Positions 45,951 through 59,750 of a stretch of 64,000 bases of DNA are shown piece by piece; position 1 is the first letter of the stretch; each line of letters starts with the position of its first letter. Where the stretch lies: positions 150,967,059 to 151,031,058 of the forward strand of contig JBOZIK010000001.1 of NCBI GenBank assembly GCA_051453625.1, given 5' to 3'. Below the pieces are notes generated by a model that saw nothing but the letters and a program-made list of their open reading frames with translations, made no database searches and had not been told where the DNA came from. A program made the position numbers and the translations under genes. This DNA is from Welwitschia mirabilis (lineage: Eukaryota > Gnetophyta > Gnetopsida > Welwitschiales).

Positions 45951-48900
45951 CTTAATTCTTTACTACAATACATTTATTTTATATTTTCAAGTAGATTCTA
46001 CTCCTATATCTCCTAATCATTGTACTAAAGTTGAATTTATTTTTTTCAAATGCCATGTATAAACTGTTGAATAAGTTGAAATGTTATCCACATGCTTCCT
46101 AATAAAGATCATAATAATAACAATCATCTCTTATGTCTAAAATAATTAAGCCTTAACAATTTTTTTTCTTCTTCTATACCACACTCTTTGTTGTGTGCTT
46201 TGTTCAATGCTTCTTTAACACTTTTGTTTATATAATATAATTGGATTTCCACTTTAAAGATTATTATGTATAATATAGAGCTTAACAAGCCAATAATAAA
46301 AGGTGTGAAATAAGTCAAGATTTATAAATTTATCCTAGGGAAATAATTTAAGGAATTATAAATAGGACTACTATAGATAAGTGATTACAAACCAAAGTAT
46401 AAAATGTATGACACAAACAAGAGCTTAGAGTTAGATCAAAGTTATTTAAGCATAGATTAAATAAATATACAAGAGTTTTAAGATTATTTAAGAATGAGAA
46501 ATATCTAGCCTAAAAATCTTGAATACCTATATGCATATTACATATAACAAGACTACAATATTTGACTATAATAATAATAAGATTAGATATTTAAAAATGT
46601 ATCAAGTAGCTAAGGATTGTAATTTGTAGACTAGTGGTAATTATGAAAGAGATTTTGATTAATTTAAATAACTAGTGAGGAATATGAGAAATTCTTAAGA
46701 GAAAGGGTTATGTAAAGATTTTCTAACAAGAATATATAGGCTTTCCCATTAATGCATTAGATGTTTAAAGTTGTCTACATGGAAGATGCAATGTCTAAAA
46801 TAAGATTGTCCATCATGTGAAACAAAAACATCCCTTAGTATGCTATGAAACATAACATAGATAAAATTTCATAAGCAATAAGAGATCATATTATTTAGTA
46901 AATTTTTTTGCTTAAAAATGAGGGTAGAGAAAACTCTTGAATAGCAAAAGAAAATACAAAACATTAGATGGAGAAATCATAGTGAAGGCCCACCAAGGCT
47001 TATAGGAAAAAGGAAATAAAATTTAAATCATCATAATATAATAATTCTAGTATAAAAATTTAAAAGGATTTAATAAAATTTAAAATTATTACTCTCAATA
47101 AAAACATGCAGAAAATTTTAATAAGAAAATGATTTAATAAGAGAAAGTTGAGTGAGTGCTTTAAACAACAACCTTTAATTTAGATTTTTTCTTCCCCCCT
47201 AAGCTTTACATATTAAGATTATAAAATTTATGATTAATCTTTAAAATGGAAAAAACCTAAAAGATTAAGTCAAATAAAAAAGAGAAAAAAATTTAGCTCA
47301 TTTTATTAAAAAAAATTCCTTCCTAATGAGTAAGTTAAGATGATAAACACAACCTATAGATTTAGATATTTTAATGGGAGGGACATTTACACATTAACTT
47401 TCCAAGATGTGTTGTGGCTGCTAGAAAATAAAACATAACTTAGCTTAATGAAATATAACTAACTTATTTCTAAACACATGATGTAAATTGAACATCTTTT
47501 ATTAGTATCTCATGTTCTAGTCTCCATTATTAATTTTTTTTAATTCTACAATACTAGACCTTAAAAGTTACCTAAATGAAGTGGATAACTAAGATTTTCA
47601 TAAGACATCAATATTAGGATTCAAAACTAGAACTTTATCTTTAACCTTACTTGCTTCATAATAACCACCAAAGATATAAGAAAACATAAGTTTATAAAGG
47701 GATAGCTTTATAACTAGGCTATCATTAATTGGACTAACTTTATTATTTGTTAAGAATTTGTACTATACCAATTTATTGGCCTTCCAACCCTTTAGTAGTT
47801 ATTCATTGGAGCTTCTATACATGGAAGAATTAGGACTAAATCATCCCCCATCAGCAACCACACTCTCTCTCCCCTACCCCCTCCCTACCATCGCACCTCA
47901 TCTAAAGAATTACAAGCATCTTTGAAGGATGAAAGGTGTAAAGGATTTCCAATGTGGATAAGCGAGTTACATAGGAGCATAACCTTCATAATGTCTTCCT
48001 GGAATTATATGAAGAAATCTTGATAATAATATATTTCTTTCCAAATGCTTTAGAATGAAAATAATTTAAGACATATAACTAGGCTATATACCTAGCTAAA
48101 AAATAGAAGTTATGATAAAAATTAGAAGAGAAGTCAAGAGAAAAAACAAAGTAAAAAAGAAAACTAATTTTAAATCCTTCAAGAATACAAAGTACAGTAA
48201 GTAACTCAAAGGTTATCATTGTATCACAAAGCTTGTAAGATGATGACTCTTATCTTCACTTAAATCGGAAACTAGAAATTCCTTGCAAATCAAAACTCTA
48301 ATGGGTTTGACGCCTAGGTAAAAGTTCATAAAACCAAATCATCTATGATGTAACATAGTAGAAATCCTATTCACTAAGGAAGCAATTTGCATACCACCCA
48401 TTTCTATTTGTCATATCTCTGATGGTAATGAATTTGGGAATAAAAGGAAAAAGCACTTCTTTTTGGTATCAGTTAAACCTACTCCTAGTTCAACCTGTAG
48501 CTATTTTTTTAGAAGTATTGGTGTGATCATAAGTTAAGTAATTCACACATTTATTCAATACTTGCACATGCTATTTTTTGATGGTTATTAGCCATAATAA
48601 TAGCATTCCATTATCCCTTCTATCCAATGAGGTTTATTTGCATGATTTTTAGCCCTAAAGTTTTCCACTTGGTATAAGTGTCACTAAGAAGAAATTGAAG
48701 ATGAGCTATCCTAAAACATGTTCAAATGCTAAGCATGGAAATACTTTAGCCTTAATGTGAAACAAGCATTATGGATGTCCTTTTCATGGATTTGATATTT
48801 TATTCCATAGTAAGGACTCAAAATCACCATTAGGTTATTATCTTTTCTTAAGAAAAGTAAAATTTGTCCTTTATGAATGAATGCCACTTTCTCTAGTATG

Positions 48901-51900
48901 AAGAAACATCAAAATATTAGTAACAAACTAATATATAATTTACTATAAGTACTATGGAAGGCTGATTAGGACTTATCTCATGATGCAAGAAACATCTATT
49001 ACTCTCTGGGTCTACACATTGATTTTATTCTTAAAGATAGAAAGGGTACTAGTAAAAATTATCATTTTAGGATGATCTAGTTAAATATCTTAAATCATTA
49101 AATTGATTTAAATGTTTTACTAGAGTTCTAAATGTTGGTAATGTCACCTCTAATTCACATGAATCAAGAGGCTAATTAATTTGTCTACTTTGAATTTGAA
49201 GTATCTTCATCAAAACGATAATTTCCTTTAATGTCTTACTTGGATTTACAAACTACACTTGATTCTAAGGTATCTCTTTCTAGTTCTAAACTCAACTAAA
49301 CTTTTTTTAAGAAAAATTACTTGAAATGCCAATACACTCTTTCATAGGTGGTAATCTACATCTGTTTGTTTTGTTATATAAAGGTGATGCTATTACTTTA
49401 CTCACACAATCCAGATGAAGTAGTGCATTTCAATCTTTGATTATTGAAGCAGATGAGGGCTTAAGTCAAAGAGGGAGGATTCAATTTTACTACAACCTCA
49501 TAAAGTCTTATGATAAACATGAATTAAAAGAAATACTACTTATTATATATGAGGTTTTTAAAGAACATTTCATAATGGATTGCCCCTTTAATTGCATATT
49601 AATGGCTTATCAAAACATCCACAAGTATGAATATTGCTCAGAAAGCAAAGCAAGTGTTAAGGAAATGGAGAAAGATAGACCTAATATGTTATTATTAGAC
49701 TATCCTAATTTTTTTATATTGTTATGGGAAGTGCAAATAAAATTTGATTAAATGAACTAATTCTGTAATCATGAACATCTATCCTACTTAAGATAGACAT
49801 CTATTAATTAAGAATAATAAAATGAAATACTAAATAAAAAGAGGTATAATGTTTGAAGTTGATCTTTGGAAATAAGAAATTCCTAATATTATAACTTGAA
49901 AAAAAGTTTAAAAAAATTGGAATCTGAGCATCAGCCTTACATCATCGAAAGGTAATCTAAAGAAGTCCTCTTTGCTATTTGTAAAAAGGCTCCAATCCTT
50001 CTATTTAATTCTTTTGTACATATTCACTACAAAAGCATTATTTGAAAGTGAAGGAAATAAACTCACACCGGTTCCCCTAATTTATCTCAAATAATCAATG
50101 AAAATGACAACAACAAAAAGTAAAAGAAATTTTAGATTTTTCAAATTTTCAATCTTTATCATGTAAATTAATTATCTTCATTAACTAAAAAAATTTCTAT
50201 TCTTATAATTAATAGTAAAAGAATTGATTTTATTCCCTTTTATCATCAAATAGTGAAACCTACAATACTTTGAAATATCGAGTTATTAAATACTATGATA
50301 GAAACTTTAAAATCCTCCATGAAATGCTTTCATCAAAAGATGATGCTTAGGAAAGGAAATGGGCTATAGTAGAAAGGAAATCCCTAAGATGTATGTACAT
50401 AGAAATGGGAAATATAAGAAAAAAAGCCTAAATTTACACAATCCTTAAATCATTTACACAAAAAAGAAGATAAAGAAATGCCACCTAGTTTTCATAGAGC
50501 TTTGGACAGGCTGAGATTATTACTTCCATCCTATAGAATCCTTTACTTAAATAATATGAGGGTGTGATGAAGGATTTACTATAGTAAAGTTCAAGAAAGC
50601 TATCAAAGAAAAAGTATAAGATATAGAAGGAGATAAAGAATAAGAATCACAATAACATTACCAATTTAAGCTAAAATTTCTTAATCTCTTTAACCTAACC
50701 CTATGTAGTTTAAGTAAGGCTCTACACTAGACATCTATGAAATCATGGGAAATCAAACATGCTATGTTGAGGATTCCTTCAGTTCCTAAAGGCATAAATC
50801 ACATATCCAAACAAGAAACCTTTAGAAGCATGAATCATGAAAAATGGATGTTTGGTCTATCATAGAAATGATATGTCCTTAATCTTGATTTCATAGAATC
50901 TATCATTCTATCTTTTAGTTTGGTCCACAAATACAAAATCAAGTCCATATTGAAGGTTCCACTAGTTTTAATTGATTTCATGGAAAGAATCCAAAAGTTT
51001 TCAACCATAGTTAAGGTGTTATAGAAAGTAAGGGCATTTACAGGTGTTGAGAAGGCAAAGAAGAATCACCAGATTCACCCTGAGAAGGGAACAATGAGGA
51101 CTTATAGGTGGTTATTTTGTAGAGATTTGGATTACATGAAAATAATTTTAGAATGGAATTACATTCTAAGACCTCCAGGCTCATAACAACTCCTCTAAAA
51201 TCCTAATCCTTACTAGCACTGAAACAATAAGGCTTTACACTAAATAATGAATATTAAAGTAGGAATTGGGGATCAATTGACCATGCTTCTACTGATACGA
51301 TGAAGAGAACAAACAATCTATCACTTAGCTCTAACCCTGTGGTTATGAAAAAACTATCAATTTTATATTGAATCCTACTTTTGAGCCTTCAAAGATCATA
51401 TCAAAGCAATAAAAATGGCATTTTATCCTATGCAAAAATTTCAAGATATTTTATTCTGTAGGCTAGTATATCAAATTTCAGAATTGTAATCAAATTAGGA
51501 GTTACTTCATGAATACTTTTAAAAAAATGAAGTGTAATAGTAGCAGTCATAATCAAGACGAAGAGAAGAGAAAAATCTAATAATCCTAGTTTGGAAAATA
51601 AAATCTCCATTCACAACTAATACAGCTTCATCCAAAGATAGCATAGTGATATGACCTATGAGAAAGAATAAAACTAAAACATCACCTATTTGCTAAAGAA
51701 GTTTAGCTAAAAGAGAAATGAAGGAGGAGTTTCTCTAGGTATCTAAACCATTAGATCATGGAAAACAAAGAGATTAATAAGTCTCTTGATAATGACATAA
51801 CAAAAAGATGTTTTAATTTTGAAAATAATTCTACTTACATTATTTTCTTACCAATATAGTAAGTTGGATGTTCTAATTAACATCTCTAAAATTAATCATT

Positions 51901-52160
51901 AATAATATAACAAAAAATTCTCATTAACTATATTTGCCTATTTTTATCCTTACCTAATAGTTGATTATATAAGCAAGTCTTCATTATGATATGTCTAGTG
52001 TAAGACATTTTCCTAATATTCCTTCTCATTGTACCTATACTAATGTTAGTGTAGATTTTTATTAAAACATATAACAATTTGTCAACATTTATGTCTAACC
52101 AAATTACAACCTAGGACTTAAGGCTTCTTTACAATTATTTCCATTGGAATTACAACCTAG
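45951..52160 (-). pseudogene. Element F internal region (gypsy gag-pol, heavily decayed)
   Basis: Minus-strand interior between a primer site at 52161 and a polypurine tract at 45902, a little over 6 kb. The only pol piece I can read with some confidence is RNase H near complement 48840-48690 (KYQIHEKDIHNACFTLRLKY), resembling QLK.HE.NYPTHDLELAAV.FALK. RT, integrase and gag motifs were looked for and not recognised; the open frames here (46124-46318, 49437-49751, 51428-51610) show none. Assignment to gypsy rests mainly on primer site, polypurine tract and LTR form. A C-rich tract lies at 47868-47893. Confidence 0.45.
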
Positions 52161-52172
52161 GCTCTGATACCA
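52161..52172 (-). promoter_or_regulatory. Primer-binding site of element F (initiator tRNA-Met)
   Basis: GCTCTGATACCA on the plus strand is the complement of TGGTATCAGAGC, the standard plant initiator tRNA-Met primer site. It lies three bases inside the LTR starting at 52176, as expected for an element read leftward. It is intact although the element is old. Confidence 0.9.
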
Positions 52173-52175
52173 AAA

Positions 52176-54373
52176 TGTAACATCCTTATTTGTAACTTTA
52201 AAATTTATAAATGTTACTTATTTATCAAAGGGTTAAATCCTCATCCTTTTCCTCTATCATATACCTTAAATATAAATTAACCATGTTTTCAATAGAAAAT
52301 TCAACTCTATAACATCCATCTCGAGTAATTGTAACTTTCTTAGATAATAACTCTCTTTAACATGGCCCTCTCCTCCATGATACCTTAATTTTTCCATCTT
52401 TTCATGAATAAAAATAACCTATTATAGGAGATAGTAGATCAATGATTGTTTAATAAAGTTTTGGAAATATACAATTCTATAATATCATGATTTATTCTAT
52501 CAGGTTATATATGAATTTTTTTCTAAAGAAAAATAAGAATGGAATAAGAAGATTTTTAACAAGAAAATCAATCACATCTATTATTACATGTTTAAAGTTA
52601 TAACCAGAATTATACATTATTCAATTTTAAAAGTATTCTCTAGATTAGAATTGCTAAAAATATCAAGATTTATTAAGAACTCTAGATTTCATTCTAGGAT
52701 AATTTCTCAACAAATTTTTGCAAGAGATGCATAGTCAAACTTCATATTTCATTGAAATAATATCTTAATAAAGATGTACGTTATCCAACATTAAATGTAT
52801 TTTCAAGATAATTATAATACAGAGGAATCTAATATTTTCAATAGATATACAAGTCTCCCTTCAAAATAATTTTTCAACATAAACTAGAAACGATAATCTC
52901 CTTTTTTCTTTGCCCTTCTCAATAATAAAGCTTTAGTTTTATCACCTATTTAATACAAGAATTACGGCGTAGAACCATAAAAATTTCACAACTCCTAATA
53001 TGGTTCAGGTAAGGCAATTTTAAGGTACCAAGTCTTAAGATTTTAATAAGATAAGAACAATGATTATGTCAATGATTTTAAAGGAATAATCTCATGGATA
53101 TGATATGAGAAAACAACTGATTTTTCAACATTTTTTATTATAATATTTTCCTCATCTCATATATTCTATTACCTCATTTAGTAATCTCTAAATTCCACTA
53201 CCTCATTTGATGATCTGTGCTTAATCTATCATTCTCATTATCTTATTCGGTAATTTGTGAGATCCACTATTTCTCTCAGTGATCTATGGATTTCTCATAA
53301 TAAATTCTCTTACCCTAATACCTCATTAAGTGATTTGTGAATCCCTCTACCTCATTTGGTGATCTATGGTACAATTAATAAACCAATCAATTCCACTACC
53401 TCATTTGGTAATCTATGGATTCCCACTTTTTACTATGTCATTTAGTGATTTGTGGAAAACTCATTTCATGAGATCTTAAGAATCCAAGATATTAAGGAAG
53501 CATAATCAAGATGTATTATCAAATGAAGATTCTCATCAAGAATATAAATTAATGAATGTTTTTACAAGAAGATAGTTAAAAAAAACTAGGATTTAAATCA
53601 AGAATGCATTTGTTCAAACACCAATAATAGGCACATTTAATAACTTTTCAATTTTTGCAAGAAAATGTGTATAAATGTATAAAGTAATGCATACAAGAAA
53701 AGAACCAAATAATGGTGCAAGATTAAATGGAAACCATACCTTGATTAAAATGAAGATTTAAGAATTCACTAAGATTCCAAGGATGGAAGGATTATTCAAG
53801 CTCTAAGGTTTGATAGCAAAGAATTCTCCAAAAATGAAAGTGAGAAAGTGAGGGAAAAGAGGATGAGGGTCTTATTTATAACTGAGGTTTGGTAGAATGT
53901 GAAGTATCACAAGAATATGAAGACAAAACATCATAAAGGGGGGTGGTTAAGATGGTGAGGATTACATAACATTGCATCAATACTTATCTATCCATAGGGT
54001 CATTAATATATTAAATAATATTATTTTTCGCTAAAATAAAGAATTGAAAGAGACATTACATAATAATAAATACTTTTTTTTCCTAGTAAAATAAAAGATG
54101 ATGTAATAATTTAATAACTAAAAATAGTATTAATGTAATCGATTAAATTACCCACTATCAAAACCACTAACTTTGCCATTAAAGATCATAATTACTAAAG
54201 ATTATAATAAAAAAATAATATTACAGATAATACAACATGAATAACTTTTAAGCACAAAATTTTCTAGAATATAAATACAATAACTACATTAGCTTGTAGA
54301 ATCTATAATAATAAATTTTATTTTAATTTAGTTTTTAAGCTAATCTTTAGACCTTAAAATTGTAGATGTGACA
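52176..54373 (-). mobile_element. Element F, 5' LTR
   Basis: TGTAACATCC...GATGTGACA, 2,198 bp, with TG/CA ends. It pairs with 37614-38653 plus 44726-45901 (2,216 bp without the LINE). Orientation is fixed by the primer site left of it. The LTR holds the 25-bp array at 53165-53455. The two LTRs differ at many positions, so insertion was old. Confidence 0.85.
53165..53460. repeat. 25-bp minisatellite-like array in element F 5' LTR
   Basis: About eight units of the form CACTACCTCATTTGGTGATC plus TATGG, variably diverged, in the same order and with the same spacers as in the 3' LTR. Confidence 0.75.
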
Positions 54374-56219
54374 TAATTATACTTGGCAGTGAAGAATGAC
54401 CTATGTCCTAATAATTCTTAAAAATAAAAAGATGCAAACGTTTATGAATATAACATAGAAGGATCCTAAATCATGTAAATTTTATGTTCTTTTCTTTATT
54501 ATTTAATTTTTTAATTTCTTACTTTTTCTTAATGCTACTTTATACTATTTAGAAATTGAAGACTTCAAAGTTATGAAGTAATAGATACAACTTAATGTGA
54601 GACTCATTTGAAATTTAATATTTGATGTAGAGATTGATAGGAAAAAGAGAATCACTAGTTTTACATTTTATTTGGTAATAGATAATTATGCTATAGAAAA
54701 ATAAATGCAATTAACACTATTATAATAAGAACTATATGTTGCAAGAAGCTCATGCATGCAATGTCAATCCCTAGAAATTCGAATTAGTATATTTGTTTCC
54801 AAGCTTGTGCATGCTGCCATTAATAGTATTGTTAGTTGCAGTATTGTATCAATCATTTGAAGATATTATTCTAGATCATTCTAATGCCTTTTTTGTTACT
54901 CTTTGGACAATAACAAAATACATTACAATCATTTTAATGCTTATTCATAAGGTTACTTTCATGCTTGTATCTTAGCCATGAATGAATGCCATTTTTGAAA
55001 TTCTTATTTCTTCATTTATTTTACTAACTTTATTATCATGCAATTCATATTATTTGCATTTGCTTTTATGCCTCCATATTTTATTGGGAAGAAGCTAATA
55101 AATATGCATTAAAAAAAAAGAATATTTAATAAGATGTTGTTTAGAATTCCGTTGGTAATAACTATCTCATCCTTATTATATTTTTTCCCTTTTTTGGGTT
55201 CATTAATTTTGTAGTTTTTCTTCTCATTAGTTTTACTATCTACATGATATCCACCCTACAAAATAGCCTTTATACATAAGCCTTAATTTTTTATTCTTCA
55301 ATTGAAATATGATGCCTATAGTTTATTGCTTAGTCTAATTAGTACACATTCATTTCTATTTTTCATCCTATGATGTAGTCAGTAATGGAAGATAAAATAA
55401 ATAGTGATGTGGACTATACATAAATCCTAGTGAATGCCTTAAAAATGTTTTTGAAATATTCCTATTATTTAATGCATAATATTTATACCAACTTTATTAT
55501 TTATCTTTTTAGATAATCTGATTACACATAGATTCCTAATTTTCCTATTCTATGCTTCTATATTAATTTTTATTTTTTCTATATTAACTTAAACTACTTT
55601 TGTGGAATCCTTTATTGTAAAGTGCAATACATCTTTTACTTTTCTTAAAAATTATAGTTAATACCTATCCTTAATCCACTTGTTTCCATCTCTATAAGTT
55701 TTAAGTATCTAACTACTAGTATCATAGCTTTATATATAGTTTCCATTTTAGTTTGATTGCATTGCATTTTTTAGTTTGAAATTTTGTCTTTATTTTTCAT
55801 TTTCTTATCAATTGTAAAGAGTTAACATATTTGATAATTTAAATAAAATAGGCAATTCTTCACTAGTACCTCTATTTTACATGCTAATTTATTTAATCTT
55901 TAATGATCTTAATGTAAATGAAAATGATCTTTAATTTTAACATATTTATATAATGTTTTATGTAAACCTTTATAAAAATGATGTCTTTATTCAAAAATAT
56001 TTTTCTAATTCTAGAAAGATATTTTTCTATATGTAACTTTTATAGAATTAATCTTTGTTTATCATACTATCACATATTATAATTATAATATAGCTTGATT
56101 TTAAAAATATTTTGAAAAGAGATTATAATTGAAATGCTTTAAATTCTATAGATCTGAATATATTTCTATTATAATTTGAATTTAATAGCTTACAAATGGG
56201 ATAGTATGTATTTACTATT
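54374..56219. other. AT-rich sequence, nothing recognised
   Basis: No coding, RNA or repeat homology was recognised. A 60-codon open frame at 54793-54975 encodes a hydrophobic sequence with no recognisable family. Confidence 0.4.
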
Positions 56220-56587
56220 CTCTATAGGATTTTTAAGGTGTTTTTTAATAAGTTAGCTAAAAAAAAAAAGTTTTTTAGGGCATTTGTAAAGAAACATCAT
56301 AAAAGACTTCAAATAGGCAAAGTTTTTTAGGGTGTTTTGGTAAACACATTAATAGAGACTATTAATGATTTCATGATAAATACCTTAATAGAGATCCTTT
56401 AAGGTATTATTATGTGATTTTTAAATTATCTTTCAAAATACCATAAAATTATCTAAGAAATTATGGTAAATATTTAAAGAAAATTTGTTTTAAAAATTCC
56501 CTAAAAGACTTGGAAACTATTTAATGCACTTTTAGGGCCTTTTAAGACAATTTTTAAATATCCTAATATCTTAGATTTCTAGCAGTG
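56220..56587 (-). mobile_element. CACTA-like transposon right terminus with subterminal repeats
   Basis: ATTTCTAGCAGTG at 56575-56587 is the complement of CACTGCTAGAAAT, a usual plant CACTA end. Inside it are repeated words TTTTTTAGGG(C/T), GTAAACAC and CTTAATAGAGA (56221-56545), typical of subterminal repeats that bind the transposase. The opposite end and transposase were not found. Confidence 0.55.
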
Positions 56588-57884
56588 GTTATATAATAGT
56601 GTTTTTAAAATATTTATTTTGTATTTCTTTCTTTATTCTATTCCTTAATGCTTTTTTAGAATTTAGATTATTGATATTTTAGTTTATGATATTTTTTTTG
56701 TTATTCTAATGTTTCCAACATTTCATTGAATGATGTAAAATTTTTAATATTTATACTTTCATTGTATTTAAAATTTGTAGTGAATGATTTATGTATGAAT
56801 CTAAGTGATACTAAGCATAATATTGTTTACTTATCTAGGGTTTACTTCATAGATTTTGTTAAAAGTAGGCATTTCTAATTCTCATGAAGAGATATTTACT
56901 CTATTCAATGTAATACACTTTAAATACTTTTTAAATCTATTTTTGCTTAAATCTATAATTTAAACTTTTGTATAAATCTTGTAGGACTTAAAATACATTT
57001 AGAACATTTATGAAACAAAAATAATTAGAATTAGCTATACTACAATATGATAGCCTATTATTAATATTTAAAACTACTACCTACAACTTAATAACTTAGG
57101 CACATTATTCAATGATTACAAATTGTAATAGAAGTTGATGCATAGCAAATGCATGTATCTATTCAAATGTTCATTAACTTCAAAATATAGTAAATGCTTT
57201 AATATAAAATATAATGAAAAAGTATTATGTTTAAATCTAGTACACATAATTTTTATCCACATCTTTTGTCAACTATGTTAAATATTTACTTTTATTAAGT
57301 AGACTTACTTGATAAATAAATAAATGAGTAAAATAAACATATCATATTCCATTTATGTAAATAGTTTATTATTATTTATAAATTATTATTGAATTTTTAA
57401 TAAAATAATTTACTATATAAATTGGATGCTTTTACACAAAATGGAATTCTTTGATTTTAATGTTTAAATAGCTCAAGAAACTTATTAAGGATCCTTCATT
57501 ATTCTTCCCATATTTTATCAACTATTATAGTTTTTAATAGTCTTGATCTTTTATTCTAGTTTTTACTTAATTTACTAATGCTTATGCTTCTTTTGATTTA
57601 GTTATTTGCATTGTTGATATTATTTCTCCATCATCCCTTAATAGGTTTCCTCTAATTTTAATTGATCTTATTACTTAGCCTTGAATTTATTATATTCTAT
57701 TCAAATCTGTTAGATCCTTGCATAATAATAAATTTGTACATCATTTATTACCATGAATTTCTTCCTCCCTTTATCATAGATTAAAAAATTCTAGGGTATT
57801 TTACTTTCTTCTTTTTAAAGGACTACCATAGAATATGCATATTAAAGATTATTTTGTAAAACTATTCTTACTTCTTCCATTTTC
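56588..57884. other. AT-rich sequence; may include decayed pol of element E
   Basis: Downstream of the RT relic on the minus strand, so RNase H and integrase would be expected here. Apart from a possible RIVLQN piece near 57815 nothing is readable. Confidence 0.35.
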
Positions 57885-58360
57885 AAAGGTTTAGAATAAA
57901 CATGAATGTCATTAATAAATGCTATTATAAGAAAATCATGACATTTTTAAAAGATGTAATTCATAAGGCTCATGAATACCTTAGGATAAATGAAAAGGAA
58001 TATTAGTACTCATAATAGTGATAGTAAACTCTATAGTATGTTTTATAAATATATTTTTTCATAATGCAAACTTGATGATAATTATATTTTAAATTAAATT
58101 TTAAAAATACCTTAACTTTCTTAAGTTTCTGAAAAATATCTTCTAGTCTTAGTAGTGGGTATTTTTTTTTAATAATAACTTTATTTAGCTATTTATAATG
58201 TAAGCTTAACTTAAGAGTACTATCTTTTTCTTTATAAATGACATTGTTCCTCCTCATGGTAATATGCTCAAATGGATAAAAATTTGTTATAGACATTTTT
58301 CAAGAAAAGTTTAATCCTTTTATTTACATAAAATACATTCTATATGGCTCATTTGAAAGC
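57885..58360 (-). pseudogene. Element E: chromovirus-like gypsy reverse transcriptase relic
   Basis: The minus strand reads in order LSNEPYRM (58356-58333; family PYRMAP), SFIKKKDSTLKLSLHYK (about 58245-58195; family VKKKDG..R.CIDYR), LNKVIIKKKYPLLRLEDIFQ (about 58190-58130), FLKFNLKYNYHQV (about 58110-58070; family FSKIDLRSGYHQ) and AFINDIHVYSK (about 57922-57890). The catalytic FIDD is FIND, and the connecting stretch has frameshifts. The motif wording fits the chromovirus branch and differs from elements A-C. No LTR was identified. Confidence 0.75.
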
Positions 58361-59700
58361 ATTTATGTTTGTAAGAATAAATTAATAAAATTCTTAACTT
58401 TTTGAAGAGGCAAAATTGTTATTAATATTGTTGAAAAAATTTAAATGTTTTTTATTATTATACTATTTGTTGAATTTTATCCTTCATTTATGTTGATTGA
58501 TGATAGATAAGGCATATGAAATATTGATCCCTTCTTAGTTTTTCTATTCATGTGTTTAGCTTTAAATAAAGTATCCATAGGTAATTTGGAATGACCTTGG
58601 ATGATTATGCTTTGATCATGATTTATCATCTTTATTTGAAGATTTTTATAATTTATAACTACTTTATGTCATATTAATAGTTTTTACCATGTTATCTTTT
58701 CCAAGGTTGATAAAAATTTAGTTGGATCTATGAATCTTCCTCACTTATGAATAAATTACAATTTTGTACTTGTTGATTAATCTTTGATACTGATCCATTT
58801 ACAAGATTTCTAAATTTCTTAAATGGAGCACAGAATAATTTAGTTTTATGAAATAATCACAGGGGCATAAATCAAGGGCTTTCTATATAATCAAATAAAA
58901 TAATTACTTCTTTAGTATTAATTAAAGCTTTACTTTCATGAGAAAGATCTAAATTTCCAGCCCCTACTTTTAAGGCATCTTATTAGTTATTGAATAATTT
59001 GTAATTCTTAACAATTTTCTAATTCTTATCTAGAATATTCTTAGCAATTAAGAAAAATTATTTAACTTTATAATTTTTTTTACATTAGAAGGACTCAAGT
59101 TCATAACTAATTGTATCTTGGAATCACTCAAAATTAGATCTTTATGACTAATTACTCATATGAATCTAACTAAAAATATACCAATTGCATTTAAGTGGTA
59201 TATGCTTATATTGAATGAAGTTCCTTTTTTTTTGGGTATTGTTATTAATGTTATTTTTGTTAAGATTCTAATTCTTGTTCTAGTAAGATATCTATTATTG
59301 AATTCTTAGAGACAGATTCCTTAGTATGAATTAATTTCTTATCTTCTTATTACCTTTACTAAATTTTGACTTCTATCTTTGTTTTCTCTACAAACTCAAC
59401 TAAATTTATAGATTACAAATGAATAATCTATTGGTTAAAGAAAACAACAAATATCATTAATGAAAATATTTCCTTTAACTTCTTTGTTGAAATCCATATG
59501 TGACACATATCTTAGTAATTCCAAAACTTTACATTCATGATATGTTATGAATACATTAGAAGGACGATTGTCCTAAAAATTTTCTGCATTTTTAATATTT
59601 TTCGTAATTTTTTCCATAAAATAAATTAATGGTCATTCTTCTTATTATTCATATGATAGTCCAGATGACCTACTAGAATTTTTATAGTTTTGGATTTTCA
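58361..59700 (-). other. Probable upstream region of element E, unreadable
   Basis: On the minus strand this precedes the RT and should hold gag and protease. No zinc knuckle or DTG/DTGAS motif was recognised. Confidence 0.3.
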
Positions 59701-59711
59701 TTTTCTGTGAG

Positions 59712-59750
59712 CATCGTCCTTCCTGTCATCCCCACAACTAGATGGACGAT
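59712..59750 (+). repeat. CATC-rich palindromic motif at the start of element B
   Basis: ATCGTCC (59713-59719) pairs with GGACGAT (59744-59750). The loop contains CTGTCATCCCCACAAC (59723-59738), identical to 62351-62366 in the second such motif inside the same element. Confidence 0.65.

Noticed and set aside
47868-47893. C-rich tract as a central polypurine tract or G-quadruplex of element F
   Set aside because: Only three clear G-runs on the minus strand; not enough to support either reading.
49437-49751. 104-codon plus-strand open frame
   Set aside because: It lies within the minus-strand interior of element F and has no recognisable motif.
37609-54378. Target-site duplication of element F
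   Set aside because: Flanking 5-mers TATTA and TAATT agree at only three of five positions.
54793-54975. Hydrophobic 60-codon open frame, possible small membrane protein
   Set aside because: No family motif, no conserved context; hydrophobic translations are common in T-rich sequence.
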